Shown here piece by piece: positions 1 through 7,639 of a stretch of 23,136 nucleotides of DNA; the first letter of the stretch is position 1, and every line of letters starts with the position of its first letter. The stretch is from Bog-756 sp050014755 (lineage in GTDB: Bacteria; Actinomycetota; Acidimicrobiia; Acidimicrobiales; RAAP-2). The notes under the pieces were generated by a model. That model was not told the DNA's origin and ran no database searches. It worked only from the letters and a program-made list of their open reading frames with translations. The stretch lies in NCBI GenBank assembly GCA_050014755.1, contig JBEKCS010000062.1, positions 1 to 23,136 on the forward strand, read 5' to 3'. The translations under genes and the position numbers were made by a program.

Positions 1-699
1 ATGATCGCCGGCGGCTTCGTGGCCGCCGGTGCCGACGTGGTCATCGCCTCGCGCAAGGCCGACGCCGTCCAGGCCACCGTGACCGAACTGTCCGCCTACG
101 GCACGTGCACCGGCCTGGCCGCCGATCTCTCCACCGAGGAAGGGGCCCGCTCGTTCGCCGAAGCCGTGGCCGCCGACCACCAGGCGGTGCACGTCCTGGT
201 GAACAACGCCGGCGCCACGTGGGGGGCACCGCTCGCCGAGCACGACACGGCATCGTGGGACCGGGTGCTCAACCTCAACGTGCAGGGGGTGTTCCACACG
301 ACCAAGTTCTTCCTTCCGCTCCTCCGGGCGGCGTCGACCCCCGACGACCCGGCCCGGGTGATCAACATCGGCTCGATCGACGGCATCCACGTGCCGGTGC
401 TCGAGTCGTACTCCTACTCGTCGTCGAAGGCCGCCGTCCACCAGCTCACCCGCCACCTGGCACGCCACCTGGCCCCCGGCATCACCGTAAACGCCGTGGC
501 CCCGGGGCCGTTCGAGTCCAAGATGATGGCCGCCACTCTCGACGCCTTCGGCGACCAGATCGCCGAATCGGCCCCGCTCAAGCGGATCGGCCGGCCCGAC
601 GACATGGCCGGTGTGACCATCTTCCTCGCGTCGCGAGCCGGCGCCTACCTCACCGGCGCGGTGATCCCCGTCGACGGGGGTATCGCCACGGTCGGCTGA
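1..699 (+). CDS. Short-chain dehydrogenase/reductase, RhlG-like (5' truncated)
   Basis: This is an NAD(P)H-dependent SDR oxidoreductase cut by the window edge. The ATG at base 1 is probably an internal Met: the glycine-rich nucleotide-binding motif (TGxxxGIG) that should precede this point is missing, so roughly 15-25 residues lie upstream. Visible landmarks are NNAG (residues 68-71 of the visible part), the catalytic Ser in NIGS (about 125), the YxxxK pair Tyr139/Lys143, the NAVAPGP segment and the C-terminal TGAVIPVDGG. The run VNNAGATWGA, the LLR...PARVINIGS stretch and AGAYLTG resemble RhlG and related 3-oxoacyl-ACP reductase-type SDRs. The substrate cannot be told from the sequence; a keto/hydroxy-acyl or polyol substrate is possible. 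The next gene has its own promoter, so no operon link downstream is indicated. Confidence 0.9.
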   Translation: MIAGGFVAAGADVVIASRKADAVQATVTELSAYGTCTGLAADLSTEEGARSFAEAVAADHQAVHVLVNNAGATWGAPLAEHDTASWDRVLNLNVQGVFHTTKFFLPLLRAASTPDDPARVINIGSIDGIHVPVLESYSYSSSKAAVHQLTRHLARHLAPGITVNAVAPGPFESKMMAATLDAFGDQIAESAPLKRIGRPDDMAGVTIFLASRAGAYLTGAVIPVDGGIATVG

Positions 700-731
700 C
701 CGGCCCATGGCCTATTGAACGCACTGGGTGG

Positions 732-737
732 TAATAT
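732..737 (+). promoter_or_regulatory. Putative -10 element (TAATAT) of a leaderless promoter
   Basis: TAATAT is followed by exactly 7 nt and then ATG at 745. This matches the TANNNT-N7-start layout of actinobacterial leaderless genes and recurs at four other starts in this window. No convincing -35 box is seen: TTGAAC at 715-720 is too close. Confidence 0.5.
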
Positions 738-744
738 GACCACT

Positions 745-2055
745 ATGCGTGTGATCAGGTCGATCACCGTCGCGTCCGGGGGTCCGACCATGCGCCTGGC
801 TCGAAGCAGTCGTTCCGGGTCACCCTCCCGGATCACCGCCCTCCTCCTCTCGGGGACGGTCCTGTGGACCATGGTCCTCTCGGGGATGGCCGCAACCGCC
901 GTGACCGGTGCGGTGGCCGGTGCCTCACCGGTCGCCCACTCGCTGCCCTCGCCCGTCTCGGACGCCTTCTGGCTGGTCACCCCGGGAGGGCCCGTCGAAG
1001 CCTTCGGCGTCCCCGATCTCGGCTCGCCCGCGGGACCGCTCAACCAGCCCCTGGTCGCCGCCGAGCCGACCGGCGACCGCGGCGGCTACTGGCTGGTGGC
1101 CAGCGACGGCGGGGTGTTCGCCTACGGCAACGCCCGGTACTACGGGTCGACCGGGGGGATGATCCTCAATCAGCCGATCGTCGGCATGGCCTCCACCACC
1201 GACGGCAGGGGCTACTGGCTGGTGGCCAGGGACGGCGGGATCTTCTCCTTCGGCGACGCCGGCTTCTACGGGTCGACCGGGGGGATGATCCTCAATCAGC
1301 CGGTCGTGGCCATGGCCCCCAGCCCCGACGGCAGGGGCTACTGGCTGGTGGCTGCGGACGGCGGGGTCTTCGCCTTCGGCGACGCCGGCTTCTACGGGTC
1401 GACCGGGGACCTGACGCTCGATCAGCCGATCGTGGGCCTGGCCCCCAGCCCCGACGGCAGGGGCTACTGGCTGGTGGCTGCGGACGGCGGGGTCTTCGCC
1501 TTCGGCGACGCCGGATTCTACGGATCGGCGGCTGGTGCCACCGGGGAGCCGGTCGAGCGGCTGGTCACCACCCGGGACGGCCGGGGCTACTGGGTCTTCT
1601 CGCAGAACGGCACGGCCGAGGCCTTCGGGGATGCCGCCGGGCGGACACCGTCGGCCCAGACACTCGTGTTCGAGCCGGTCACCCCCGGGGACCAGGCCGT
1701 CCTCTTCGCCTTCCAGCAGCTCGGCAAGCCGTACATCTGGGGCGGCAACGGCCCCGTCGGCTACGACTGCTCCGGACTCGCCCTGGCCTCGTGGACCCAC
1801 GGGGCCGGCATCACCTTCGCCCGGGTGGCGGACGACCAGTACGAGACGGCCGGCGTCCCGGTGGCGCTCGCCCAGCTCCAGGCCGGGGACCTCGTGTTCT
1901 GGGGAACCGACCCGACGGAGTGGACGTCGGTGTACCACACGGCCATCTACGTGGGCGGCAACCGGATCGTGGAGTCCACGGGCACCGAGGTCCAGCTCAA
2001 TTCCATCGACCAGTGGGGGCTCGACCAGCTGATGCCCAACGGCAGACGACCCTGA
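745..2055 (+). CDS. Secreted NlpC/P60 peptidoglycan hydrolase with N-terminal 42-residue repeat array
   Basis: This is a 436-residue exported cell-wall endopeptidase candidate. The N-terminus is basic, followed by a hydrophobic segment (about residues 27-55: ALLLSGTVLWTMVLSG...) ending at AVAGAS, a plausible signal-peptidase site. Residues about 72-300 are tandem 42-residue repeats (GYWLVA.DGG.F.FGDA.FYGS), with four good copies and a degenerate one on each side. The C-terminal 115 residues form an NlpC/P60 domain: LGKPYIWGG, DCSGL with catalytic Cys342, GDLVFW, and YHTAIYVGG with catalytic His398. The third polar position is probably the Glu in RIVEST. The start was chosen because a TANNNT hexamer lies 7 nt upstream; ATG 736, ATG 790 or TTG 715 remain possible. 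I infer that it cleaves peptide bonds in peptidoglycan stems and that the repeats place it at the surface. Confidence 0.9.
   Translation: MRVIRSITVASGGPTMRLARSSRSGSPSRITALLLSGTVLWTMVLSGMAATAVTGAVAGASPVAHSLPSPVSDAFWLVTPGGPVEAFGVPDLGSPAGPLNQPLVAAEPTGDRGGYWLVASDGGVFAYGNARYYGSTGGMILNQPIVGMASTTDGRGYWLVARDGGIFSFGDAGFYGSTGGMILNQPVVAMAPSPDGRGYWLVAADGGVFAFGDAGFYGSTGDLTLDQPIVGLAPSPDGRGYWLVAADGGVFAFGDAGFYGSAAGATGEPVERLVTTRDGRGYWVFSQNGTAEAFGDAAGRTPSAQTLVFEPVTPGDQAVLFAFQQLGKPYIWGGNGPVGYDCSGLALASWTHGAGITFARVADDQYETAGVPVALAQLQAGDLVFWGTDPTEWTSVYHTAIYVGGNRIVESTGTEVQLNSIDQWGLDQLMPNGRRP
1084..1584 (+). repeat. Tandem 126-bp coding repeats (four good copies)
   Basis: Units begin at GYW codons 1084, 1210, 1336 and 1462, with a degenerate unit at 1585 and a diverged one near 960. 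The first three intervals are exactly 126 bp and the next is 123 bp. Units 3 and 4 are identical over about 70 bp (from about 1318 and 1444), which suggests recent duplication or gene conversion. Each encodes a 42-residue GYWLVAADGGVFAFGDA-type module. Confidence 0.9.
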
Positions 2056-2077
2056 GGCTCGTGCGGTCGTGACGGCA

Positions 2078-2105
2078 CCGATCGGGCCCCGACCTCGCTG
2101 ATCGG
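2078..2105. terminator. Candidate bidirectional hairpin between convergent genes
   Basis: CCGATC (2078-2083) and GATCGG (2100-2105) form a 6-bp stem with a 16-nt loop. The loop region can also fold as TCGGG-C-CCCGA. It lies between the NlpC stop and the stop of the minus-strand GGDEF-EAL gene. There is no T-tract on either side, so a classical intrinsic terminator is not shown. Confidence 0.3.
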
Positions 2106-2106
2106 C

Positions 2107-4473
2107 TCAGATGGCCCTCGCCGGCTCCGGATGGATGATCCTGCCCCATTCCGAGATCGCAGTCGGCAGGCTCGGGCCGATGTCGCTCGGATCGGTGGGC
2201 CGGGCGTAGAGATACCCCTGGGCCAGGTGGCAGCCCAGGATGGCCAGCTCGATCGCCTGTCCGGGACGCTCGATCCCCTCGGCGACGACCTCGAGGCCGA
2301 GGGTGCGTCCGAGGGCCACGATGGACTCCACGATGGCCCGGTCGTCAGGGTCGGTCTCCAGGTGCTCGATGAAACTGCGGTCGATCTTCAGGACCTCGAC
2401 CGGAAGCTTCTTCAGGTAGCTGAGGGACGAGTAGCCGGTGCCGAAGTCGTCGATCGACAAATGGACACCCTGGTCTCGCAGCGCCCGGAGGATGGCGATG
2501 GCCGCAGGCGGGTCCCGCAGGACAGCGCCCTCGGTGATCTCGAGACAGAGCTGCTGGGCCGGGAGGCCGGTCTCGTCGAGGACGGAGGAGACCAGTTCGG
2601 CGAATCCGTCCACGGCCAGCTGCTGGGGGGAGATGTTCACCGCCATCCACGGCAGGGGACCCGGCACGCCGCGGGCCAGGCGGTCGGCGACCCACGACGA
2701 TCCCTGGCGACACGCCTCGCGGAGGACCCACGTCCCGAGGTCCACGATCAGACCGCACTCCTCGGCGAGTTCGATGAACTCTGACGGCGGGAGAAGGCCC
2801 CGGACGGGGTGCTGCCACCTCACCAGCGCCTCGGTGCCGACGACACCGAGCTCCTCCAGGTCGACGAAGGGCTGGTAGTGCATGACCAGCTGGGACTCGT
2901 GGATGGCCCGGTGCAGCTCGTTCGACGTCCGCAGGCTGTGACCGGCGACGTCGTCGTCGTGCTCCGTGAACACGACGTAGCGCCCGGGCCCCGACCGCTT
3001 GGCCTGGTACATGGCGATGTCGGCGCTCCGCAGGAGCAGTGACGGGAGCATCGTGGCCGATGTGGACAGTGCGACGCCGATGCTCAAGGTCACGAACTGG
3101 TCGAATCCGCCCTCGGTGATCGGGGTGGCCATCGACCGTCGCAACCGGTTGACGATCTCGATCACCTCGTCCTCGCCCGACACCTCGCACAGAACGGTGA
3201 ACTCGTCGCCCCCGAACCGGGCCAGGAAGTCACCGGAGCGGAGCGCGCTCTGGAGCCGTTGCCCCACCTGGCGCAGGAGGCGGTCACCTGCGTCGTGGCC
3301 GATCCCGTCGTTGACCAGCTTGAACCGGTCGAGGTCGAGGAACAGGAGCGCCACATGCCTTCCGTTCGTCTCGGCGCGGTCCAGTGCCGAGTCGAGGTGA
3401 TCCATGAAGCGTGTCCGGTTGGGCAGTCCGGTGAGCGCGTCGGTCACCGCACCGAGGGCCAGCTCCTCGCGCAGCGCCCGACGCTCGGTGATGTCCTCGA
3501 CCTGGCCGACCAGGAACTGGGGCTGGCCCAGGGGGTCACGGACGACCGAGCCGTTTACGGCCGCCCAGACCACGTGTCCGTCGGCATGGATGTAGCGCTT
3601 CTCGTAGAAGAGACGGTCGTCCGGGCCGCACAGCACGTCGCCCATGGCCACCTCGGTGACGGAGCGGTCGTCCGGATGGGTCAGGTCCCGCAGGTACGAG
3701 CCGACCAGGGTCTCGGGGGCGTACCCGAGGATCTCCCCGAAGGCCCGGTTCACCTCGAGGAACCTCCCGTCGAGGTCCAGCTTGGTGATCCCGATCGGTG
3801 CCTGGTCGAACAGTCGGTGGATGCTGGCGGCGCTCTCGGCGAGCTCGCCCTCGGCCAGGGTGTAGCGGTGCATCCCCCAGGCGATCGCCTCGCCGAGCAG
3901 GACGCAGACGGGGACCACGAAGATGGCCGACCCCAGCCCGATGGAGGAGACGGGGCCCGGTGTCGCCACGAGTGGCACCAGGTAGGCGGCGAGCAGGAGC
4001 GGGGCGAGCCGAGTTGCGGTCCACCGGGGCAGGCTGAGCCCCACCAGGGCGAAGATGAGCACGAACCCGACAGCCAGGTCGAAGCTGTTCCGCTCGGCAT
4101 AGATGTAGGCCAGGTCCAACGAGACGAAGCCGAAGGGGACGAGTGCGAGCGGGGCCCACCGTCCCATCCGACCCCAGGGGATCCACCAGGTGGCGATCCC
4201 GGAGCTAAGGGTGGAAAGGCCCAGGACCACGACCGGGATGGTCGAGTAGGAACCGGGTGAGGCGAATTCGGAGCAGGTGACCAGGATGCCGCACGCGATG
4301 AGGGTCACGGACGCGATCCTCCCGACGAGAACCCTGCTCAGCGTCCCGTCGTCTTCTGATTCGATCGCTACCGGCGACGAGATCCATTCCACGAAAAGGT
4401 ATCGACCCTGGCTCATCGAAGCTTGAATGCATCCAGTGGCTACTGATTGCCATCGTCCCAGGTCGGAGGGCAC
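2107..4473 (-). CDS. Membrane PAS-GGDEF-EAL cyclic-di-GMP signalling protein
   Basis: This is a 788-residue bifunctional-type c-di-GMP protein. With GTG 4473 as residue 1, hydrophobic segments lie at about 53-69, 77-97, 105-123, 131-147, 156-171 and 176-199, giving about six membrane helices. A PAS domain follows (about 216-331, with EVNRAFGEILGY and a PAC-like VGQVEDITERR). Next come a GGDEF domain with intact GGDEF (421-425) and an RxxD inhibitory site (RSGD) five residues before it, and an EAL domain with intact EAL (548-550), LEITE, DDFGTGYSS and VVAEGIE. Both diguanylate cyclase and phosphodiesterase residues are present, so net activity cannot be assigned. GTG 4473 was chosen because GGGAGG (4479-4484) sits 5 nt upstream; ATG 4416 or ATG 4560 are alternatives, and the latter would cross the neighbouring promoter. 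The gene is divergent from the PLP enzyme gene. Confidence 0.92.
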   Translation of the reverse strand: MPSDLGRWQSVATGCIQASMSQGRYLFVEWISSPVAIESEDDGTLSRVLVGRIASVTLIACGILVTCSEFASPGSYSTIPVVVLGLSTLSSGIATWWIPWGRMGRWAPLALVPFGFVSLDLAYIYAERNSFDLAVGFVLIFALVGLSLPRWTATRLAPLLLAAYLVPLVATPGPVSSIGLGSAIFVVPVCVLLGEAIAWGMHRYTLAEGELAESAASIHRLFDQAPIGITKLDLDGRFLEVNRAFGEILGYAPETLVGSYLRDLTHPDDRSVTEVAMGDVLCGPDDRLFYEKRYIHADGHVVWAAVNGSVVRDPLGQPQFLVGQVEDITERRALREELALGAVTDALTGLPNRTRFMDHLDSALDRAETNGRHVALLFLDLDRFKLVNDGIGHDAGDRLLRQVGQRLQSALRSGDFLARFGGDEFTVLCEVSGEDEVIEIVNRLRRSMATPITEGGFDQFVTLSIGVALSTSATMLPSLLLRSADIAMYQAKRSGPGRYVVFTEHDDDVAGHSLRTSNELHRAIHESQLVMHYQPFVDLEELGVVGTEALVRWQHPVRGLLPPSEFIELAEECGLIVDLGTWVLREACRQGSSWVADRLARGVPGPLPWMAVNISPQQLAVDGFAELVSSVLDETGLPAQQLCLEITEGAVLRDPPAAIAILRALRDQGVHLSIDDFGTGYSSLSYLKKLPVEVLKIDRSFIEHLETDPDDRAIVESIVALGRTLGLEVVAEGIERPGQAIELAILGCHLAQGYLYARPTDPSDIGPSLPTAISEWGRIIHPEPARAI

Positions 4474-4519
4474 ACCGGCCTCCCGGTGCACCACGTCCAC
4501 GAAGACACGGTTCACGCTG

Positions 4520-4525
4520 TACCGT
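4520..4525 (+). promoter_or_regulatory. Putative -10 element (TACCGT) for the PLP-enzyme gene
   Basis: TACCGT would start transcription near 4532, leaving a leader of about 42 nt that contains the GAGGAG Shine-Dalgarno (4561-4566). The distance from hexamer to start resembles that of the nitroreductase gene. No -35 box is recognised. Confidence 0.3.
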
Positions 4526-4574
4526 GCGCAGGTCGGTCCCGTGGCCGGCACCGTCCGCACGAGGAGTCCCCACC

Positions 4575-5966
4575 ATGAGCCCCTTTCCCTACGCCGACCG
4601 CGTGCCCGTCCACCGAACGCTGCCCGAACACGGCCTCCCCCGCGACGAGGTCCTCGGGATCCTGCGGTCGATGGCCACAGACGAGGACCGCTCGTGGGAG
4701 ACCGGGAAGTGCTCGGGCACCATGTACTGCGGCGACCACGACCACTACGCCTTCTTGAACGAGGCCTTCTCGCTCTTCTCCCACGTCAACGCGCTCCAGC
4801 GGGACATCTGCCCGAGTGCCACCCGATTCGAGGCCGAGATCATCGCCATGACGCTGGACCTGCTGCACGCCGAGTCGGTGACCGGCTCGGAGCCGGTCGG
4901 TCTGGTCTCCTCGGGGGGCACCGGCAGCATCTGCCATGCGATGCTCGCCTACCGGGACCAGGCCACGTCCCGCGGCGCAACCGTGCGACCGAACGTCATC
5001 AAGCCGGAGACCGCCCACCCCGCCTTCGACAAGGCGTGCCACCTGTTCGGCATCGAGCTGCGAACCGCCCCGGTCGACCCGGTGACCACCCAGGTGGACC
5101 TCGAGTGGGTCGCCGGTGCGGTGGACGAGGGGACCGTCGCCCTGATCGGGTCGGCCTGCAACTACGGCTACGGCACTGTCGACCCGATCGAGGCACTCTC
5201 CGACATCGCCCTCGAGCACGGGATCGGCCTCCACGTCGACGGCTGCCTCGGCGGGTGGATCCTCCCCTTCGGCCAGGAGCTCGGCTACGACGTGCCCCTC
5301 TTCGACTTCCGGGTGCCGGGCGTCACCTCCATCTCCGCCGACACCCACAAGTACGGCTATGCCCTGAAGGGGACCTCGGTCCTCACGTTCCGGGACAAGG
5401 CCCTGCGTAACGCCCAGTACTTCTTCAACACCGACTGGAGCGGGGGCAAGTACTGCTCGCCGGGCATGGACGGGTCACGCTCGGGAGGCCTGCTGGCCGC
5501 CACCTGGGCGTCGATGATCCAGCTCGGCCGGGAGGGCTACCGCGGCTACGCCGAGCAGATCTTCGCCACCTCGGCAACCATGCAGGAGTCGGTCCTCGCC
5601 CACCCCCAGCTCCGGATTCTCGGGAGCCCGACCTTCTTGTTCAGCTTCACCTCCGACGAGTTCGACATCTACCACGTCAACGATGCGATGCGCGAACGGG
5701 GATGGCGCTTCAACGGGCAGCAGTATCCCAATGCGCTGCACATGGCGGTCACCCGTCCCCAGACCCGAGCCGGCGTGGCCGACGCGTTCGCCGCCGACCT
5801 GGCCGATGCTGTGGCCTACGCGATCGAGCACGCCGCGGAGGCACCCCGATCGGGCGCCGTGTACGGCGGTGTGGCGGGTGGCATGACCGAGGAGGCCGAC
5901 GAGTTCATCCGCCTGATGATGAGCGAGATGATGGACCAGCAGCAGGCCATTCCCGACGATGCCTGA
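4575..5966 (+). CDS. PLP-dependent sphingosine-1-phosphate-lyase-like enzyme (group II decarboxylase fold)
   Basis: This 463-residue fold-type-I PLP enzyme resembles eukaryotic and bacterial sphingosine-1-phosphate lyases more than amino-acid decarboxylases. The PLP lysine is Lys259 in SADTHKYGYALKG. Downstream, TDWSGGKYCSPGMDGSRSGG matches the lyase-type segment after the lysine. Other conserved parts are SSGGTGSICHAMLAYRD (phosphate-binding region), the NVIKPETAHPAFDKAC stretch and HVDGCLGGWILPF (the Asp that holds the pyridine nitrogen). No N-terminal membrane helix is present, so it should be cytosolic. The start has GAGGAG (4561-4566) 8 nt upstream. It is followed by an FGGY kinase 42 nt later on the same strand, probably one transcript. 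Likely chemistry is retro-aldol cleavage of a phosphorylated amino alcohol or a related carbon-carbon cleavage; the substrate is unknown. Confidence 0.88.
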   Translation: MSPFPYADRVPVHRTLPEHGLPRDEVLGILRSMATDEDRSWETGKCSGTMYCGDHDHYAFLNEAFSLFSHVNALQRDICPSATRFEAEIIAMTLDLLHAESVTGSEPVGLVSSGGTGSICHAMLAYRDQATSRGATVRPNVIKPETAHPAFDKACHLFGIELRTAPVDPVTTQVDLEWVAGAVDEGTVALIGSACNYGYGTVDPIEALSDIALEHGIGLHVDGCLGGWILPFGQELGYDVPLFDFRVPGVTSISADTHKYGYALKGTSVLTFRDKALRNAQYFFNTDWSGGKYCSPGMDGSRSGGLLAATWASMIQLGREGYRGYAEQIFATSATMQESVLAHPQLRILGSPTFLFSFTSDEFDIYHVNDAMRERGWRFNGQQYPNALHMAVTRPQTRAGVADAFAADLADAVAYAIEHAAEAPRSGAVYGGVAGGMTEEADEFIRLMMSEMMDQQQAIPDDA

Positions 5967-6008
5967 GCGGGTGCCCCGGGTCGCCGGCCGCCGCAGCCGC
6001 CGCAGCCG

Positions 6009-7586
6009 ATGACCACCGGCCCGGGAGTGTCGCGGGAGGACAACTGGGTCCTCGCCGTCGATCTCGGGACGGGTGGGCCCAAGGTGGGCCTGGTGTCGCT
6101 CACCGGGACGATCGCGTGCACCGAGCACCTGCCCGTCCCCACCCGGCTCGGCGCCGACGGGCAGGCCACCCAGGACGCCGGGCTCTGGTGGGACCTCATC
6201 CGCGGTGCCGCCCGACGGGCTGTCGACTCCGGCGTGGTCAAGGCGGAGCGAATCGTGGCCGTGTCGTGCACCGGGCAGTGGGCCAGCACCGTCCCCGTCG
6301 ACTCCCGCGGTCTGCCTGTCGGCCCGTGCCAGCTCTGGTCGGACACCCGGGGAGGGCCCCACTCACGACGGGTCGTGGGTGGACCGGTCGCCGGGTACGC
6401 CCCGCTGGCCGCGCTGCGCTGGATCCGCCACAGCGGAGGCGCACCCTCGACATCGGGGGCCGACCCGATCGGGCACATCCTGCACCTCGAACACGACGAG
6501 CCGGAGGTGGCCAACGCGGCACGCTGGTATCTGGAGCCGGTCGACTACCTGTCGATGCGCTTCACCGGAACGGCATCGGCCACCCCGGCGTCGATGGCCG
6601 GCGCCTGGCTCACCGACAACCGGGTCGCCGACCCGGTGGCGTACGACCCGGTCCTGGTGGCGCAAGCCGGTGTCCCGGCCGGCAAGCTCCCGCCCCTCCA
6701 GGCGACGGCGAGCAAGGTCGGGACCGTGCTTCCCGAGGTGGCGGACGACCTCGGACTGCCTCGCGGCGTGGTGGTGGTCGCCGGCACACCCGACCTCCAC
6801 TCGGCGTGCGTCGGCTCCGGCTCGGTGCTTCCCTTCGAGCCCCACGTAGCCGTCTCCACCACCAGCTGGGTCAGCTGCCCGTTCCCCAAGAAGAAGACCG
6901 ACCCCATCCACCAGATGGCGACCGTTCCCGGGATCGTGCCCGGACTGCGACTGGTGGCCAACAACCAGGAGTCCGGCGGCGGCGCCCTCGACTGGCTGCG
7001 GAGCTGCCTGGACGCAGACCGCGTCGACGGCGCGGCACCTACGCCCTTCGACGAACTCACTGCACTGGCCGCAACCGCTCCCCCGGGGAGCGGCGGTCTG
7101 CTGTTCACCCCGTGGCTCGCCGGCGAGCGGTCACCGATCGACGACCGCCGGGCGCGTGGCGGATTCCACAACCTGTCCCTGCGGACCAGCCGGGCCGACA
7201 TGGTCCGTTCCGTCATGGAGGGGGTCGCGCTCAACTCACGATGGCTGGCCCGGGCCGTGGAACGGTTCGTGGGCCGGCCCCTGGGCACGGTCAGGGCCGT
7301 CGGGGGCGGTGCCACCTCGTCGCTGTGGTGCTCGATCTTCGCCAGCGTCCTCGACCGCCCGGTCGAGCAGATGGACCAGCCCGTCCTGGCCAACCTGCGG
7401 GGCGCGGCGCTGATCGCCGGCCTCTCGCTCGGAGCGGTGGCGCCCCACGAGCTCCGCTCCCTGGTACCGGTGGCCGAGACCCACCTGCCGGACCCCGATG
7501 CGGTGGCCGTCTACGACCGCCTGTTCGCGGAGTTCCCGGCGTTCTACAAGGCCCAGAAGGGAACGTTCGCCCGCCTGGCACGCTGA
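6009..7586 (+). CDS. FGGY-family carbohydrate kinase (xylulokinase-like)
   Basis: This is a 525-residue ATP-dependent sugar or polyol kinase of the FGGY family. The N-terminal half opens with the phosphate-binding strand VLAVDLGTGGPKVGLVSLTG (about 13-32), then SCTGQWAST and LWSDTRGG. The second half has VVVAGTPDLHSACVGSGS with the probable catalytic Asp, TPWLAGERSPIDD, RADMVRSVMEGVALNSRW and the adenosine motif VGGGATSSLWCSIFASVL. Length fits the family (about 480-530). The ATG has no clear ribosome binding site; the 42-nt gap before it is GC-rich with a repeated CCGCAGCCG, so translation may depend on the upstream gene. The substrate cannot be read from the sequence. Pairing with a phospho-amino-alcohol-lyase-like enzyme suggests the kinase either makes its phosphorylated substrate or acts on its product. 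Confidence 0.88.
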   Translation: MTTGPGVSREDNWVLAVDLGTGGPKVGLVSLTGTIACTEHLPVPTRLGADGQATQDAGLWWDLIRGAARRAVDSGVVKAERIVAVSCTGQWASTVPVDSRGLPVGPCQLWSDTRGGPHSRRVVGGPVAGYAPLAALRWIRHSGGAPSTSGADPIGHILHLEHDEPEVANAARWYLEPVDYLSMRFTGTASATPASMAGAWLTDNRVADPVAYDPVLVAQAGVPAGKLPPLQATASKVGTVLPEVADDLGLPRGVVVVAGTPDLHSACVGSGSVLPFEPHVAVSTTSWVSCPFPKKKTDPIHQMATVPGIVPGLRLVANNQESGGGALDWLRSCLDADRVDGAAPTPFDELTALAATAPPGSGGLLFTPWLAGERSPIDDRRARGGFHNLSLRTSRADMVRSVMEGVALNSRWLARAVERFVGRPLGTVRAVGGGATSSLWCSIFASVLDRPVEQMDQPVLANLRGAALIAGLSLGAVAPHELRSLVPVAETHLPDPDAVAVYDRLFAEFPAFYKAQKGTFARLAR

Positions 7587-7639
7587 GCGGTCAGGACTGA
7601 GCGGTCAGGACTGAGCGGTCAGGACTGAGCGGTCAGGAC
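7584..7639. repeat. Four exact tandem copies of a 14-bp unit across a convergent gene junction
   Basis: TGAGCGGTCAGGAC occurs at 7584-7597, 7598-7611, 7612-7625 and 7626-7639 without a mismatch. The first copy supplies the TGA stop of the FGGY kinase gene. The TCA inside the fourth copy (7633-7635) is the TGA stop of the opposing GGDEF-EAL gene. Because 14 is not a multiple of 3, the array places stop codons in all three frames on each strand. Confidence 0.95.

Noticed and set aside
5702..7600. 632-codon plus-strand open frame
   Set aside because: An Arg/Gly/Pro-rich shadow overlapping the end of the PLP enzyme gene and the whole FGGY kinase gene in another frame; no domain or ribosome binding site.
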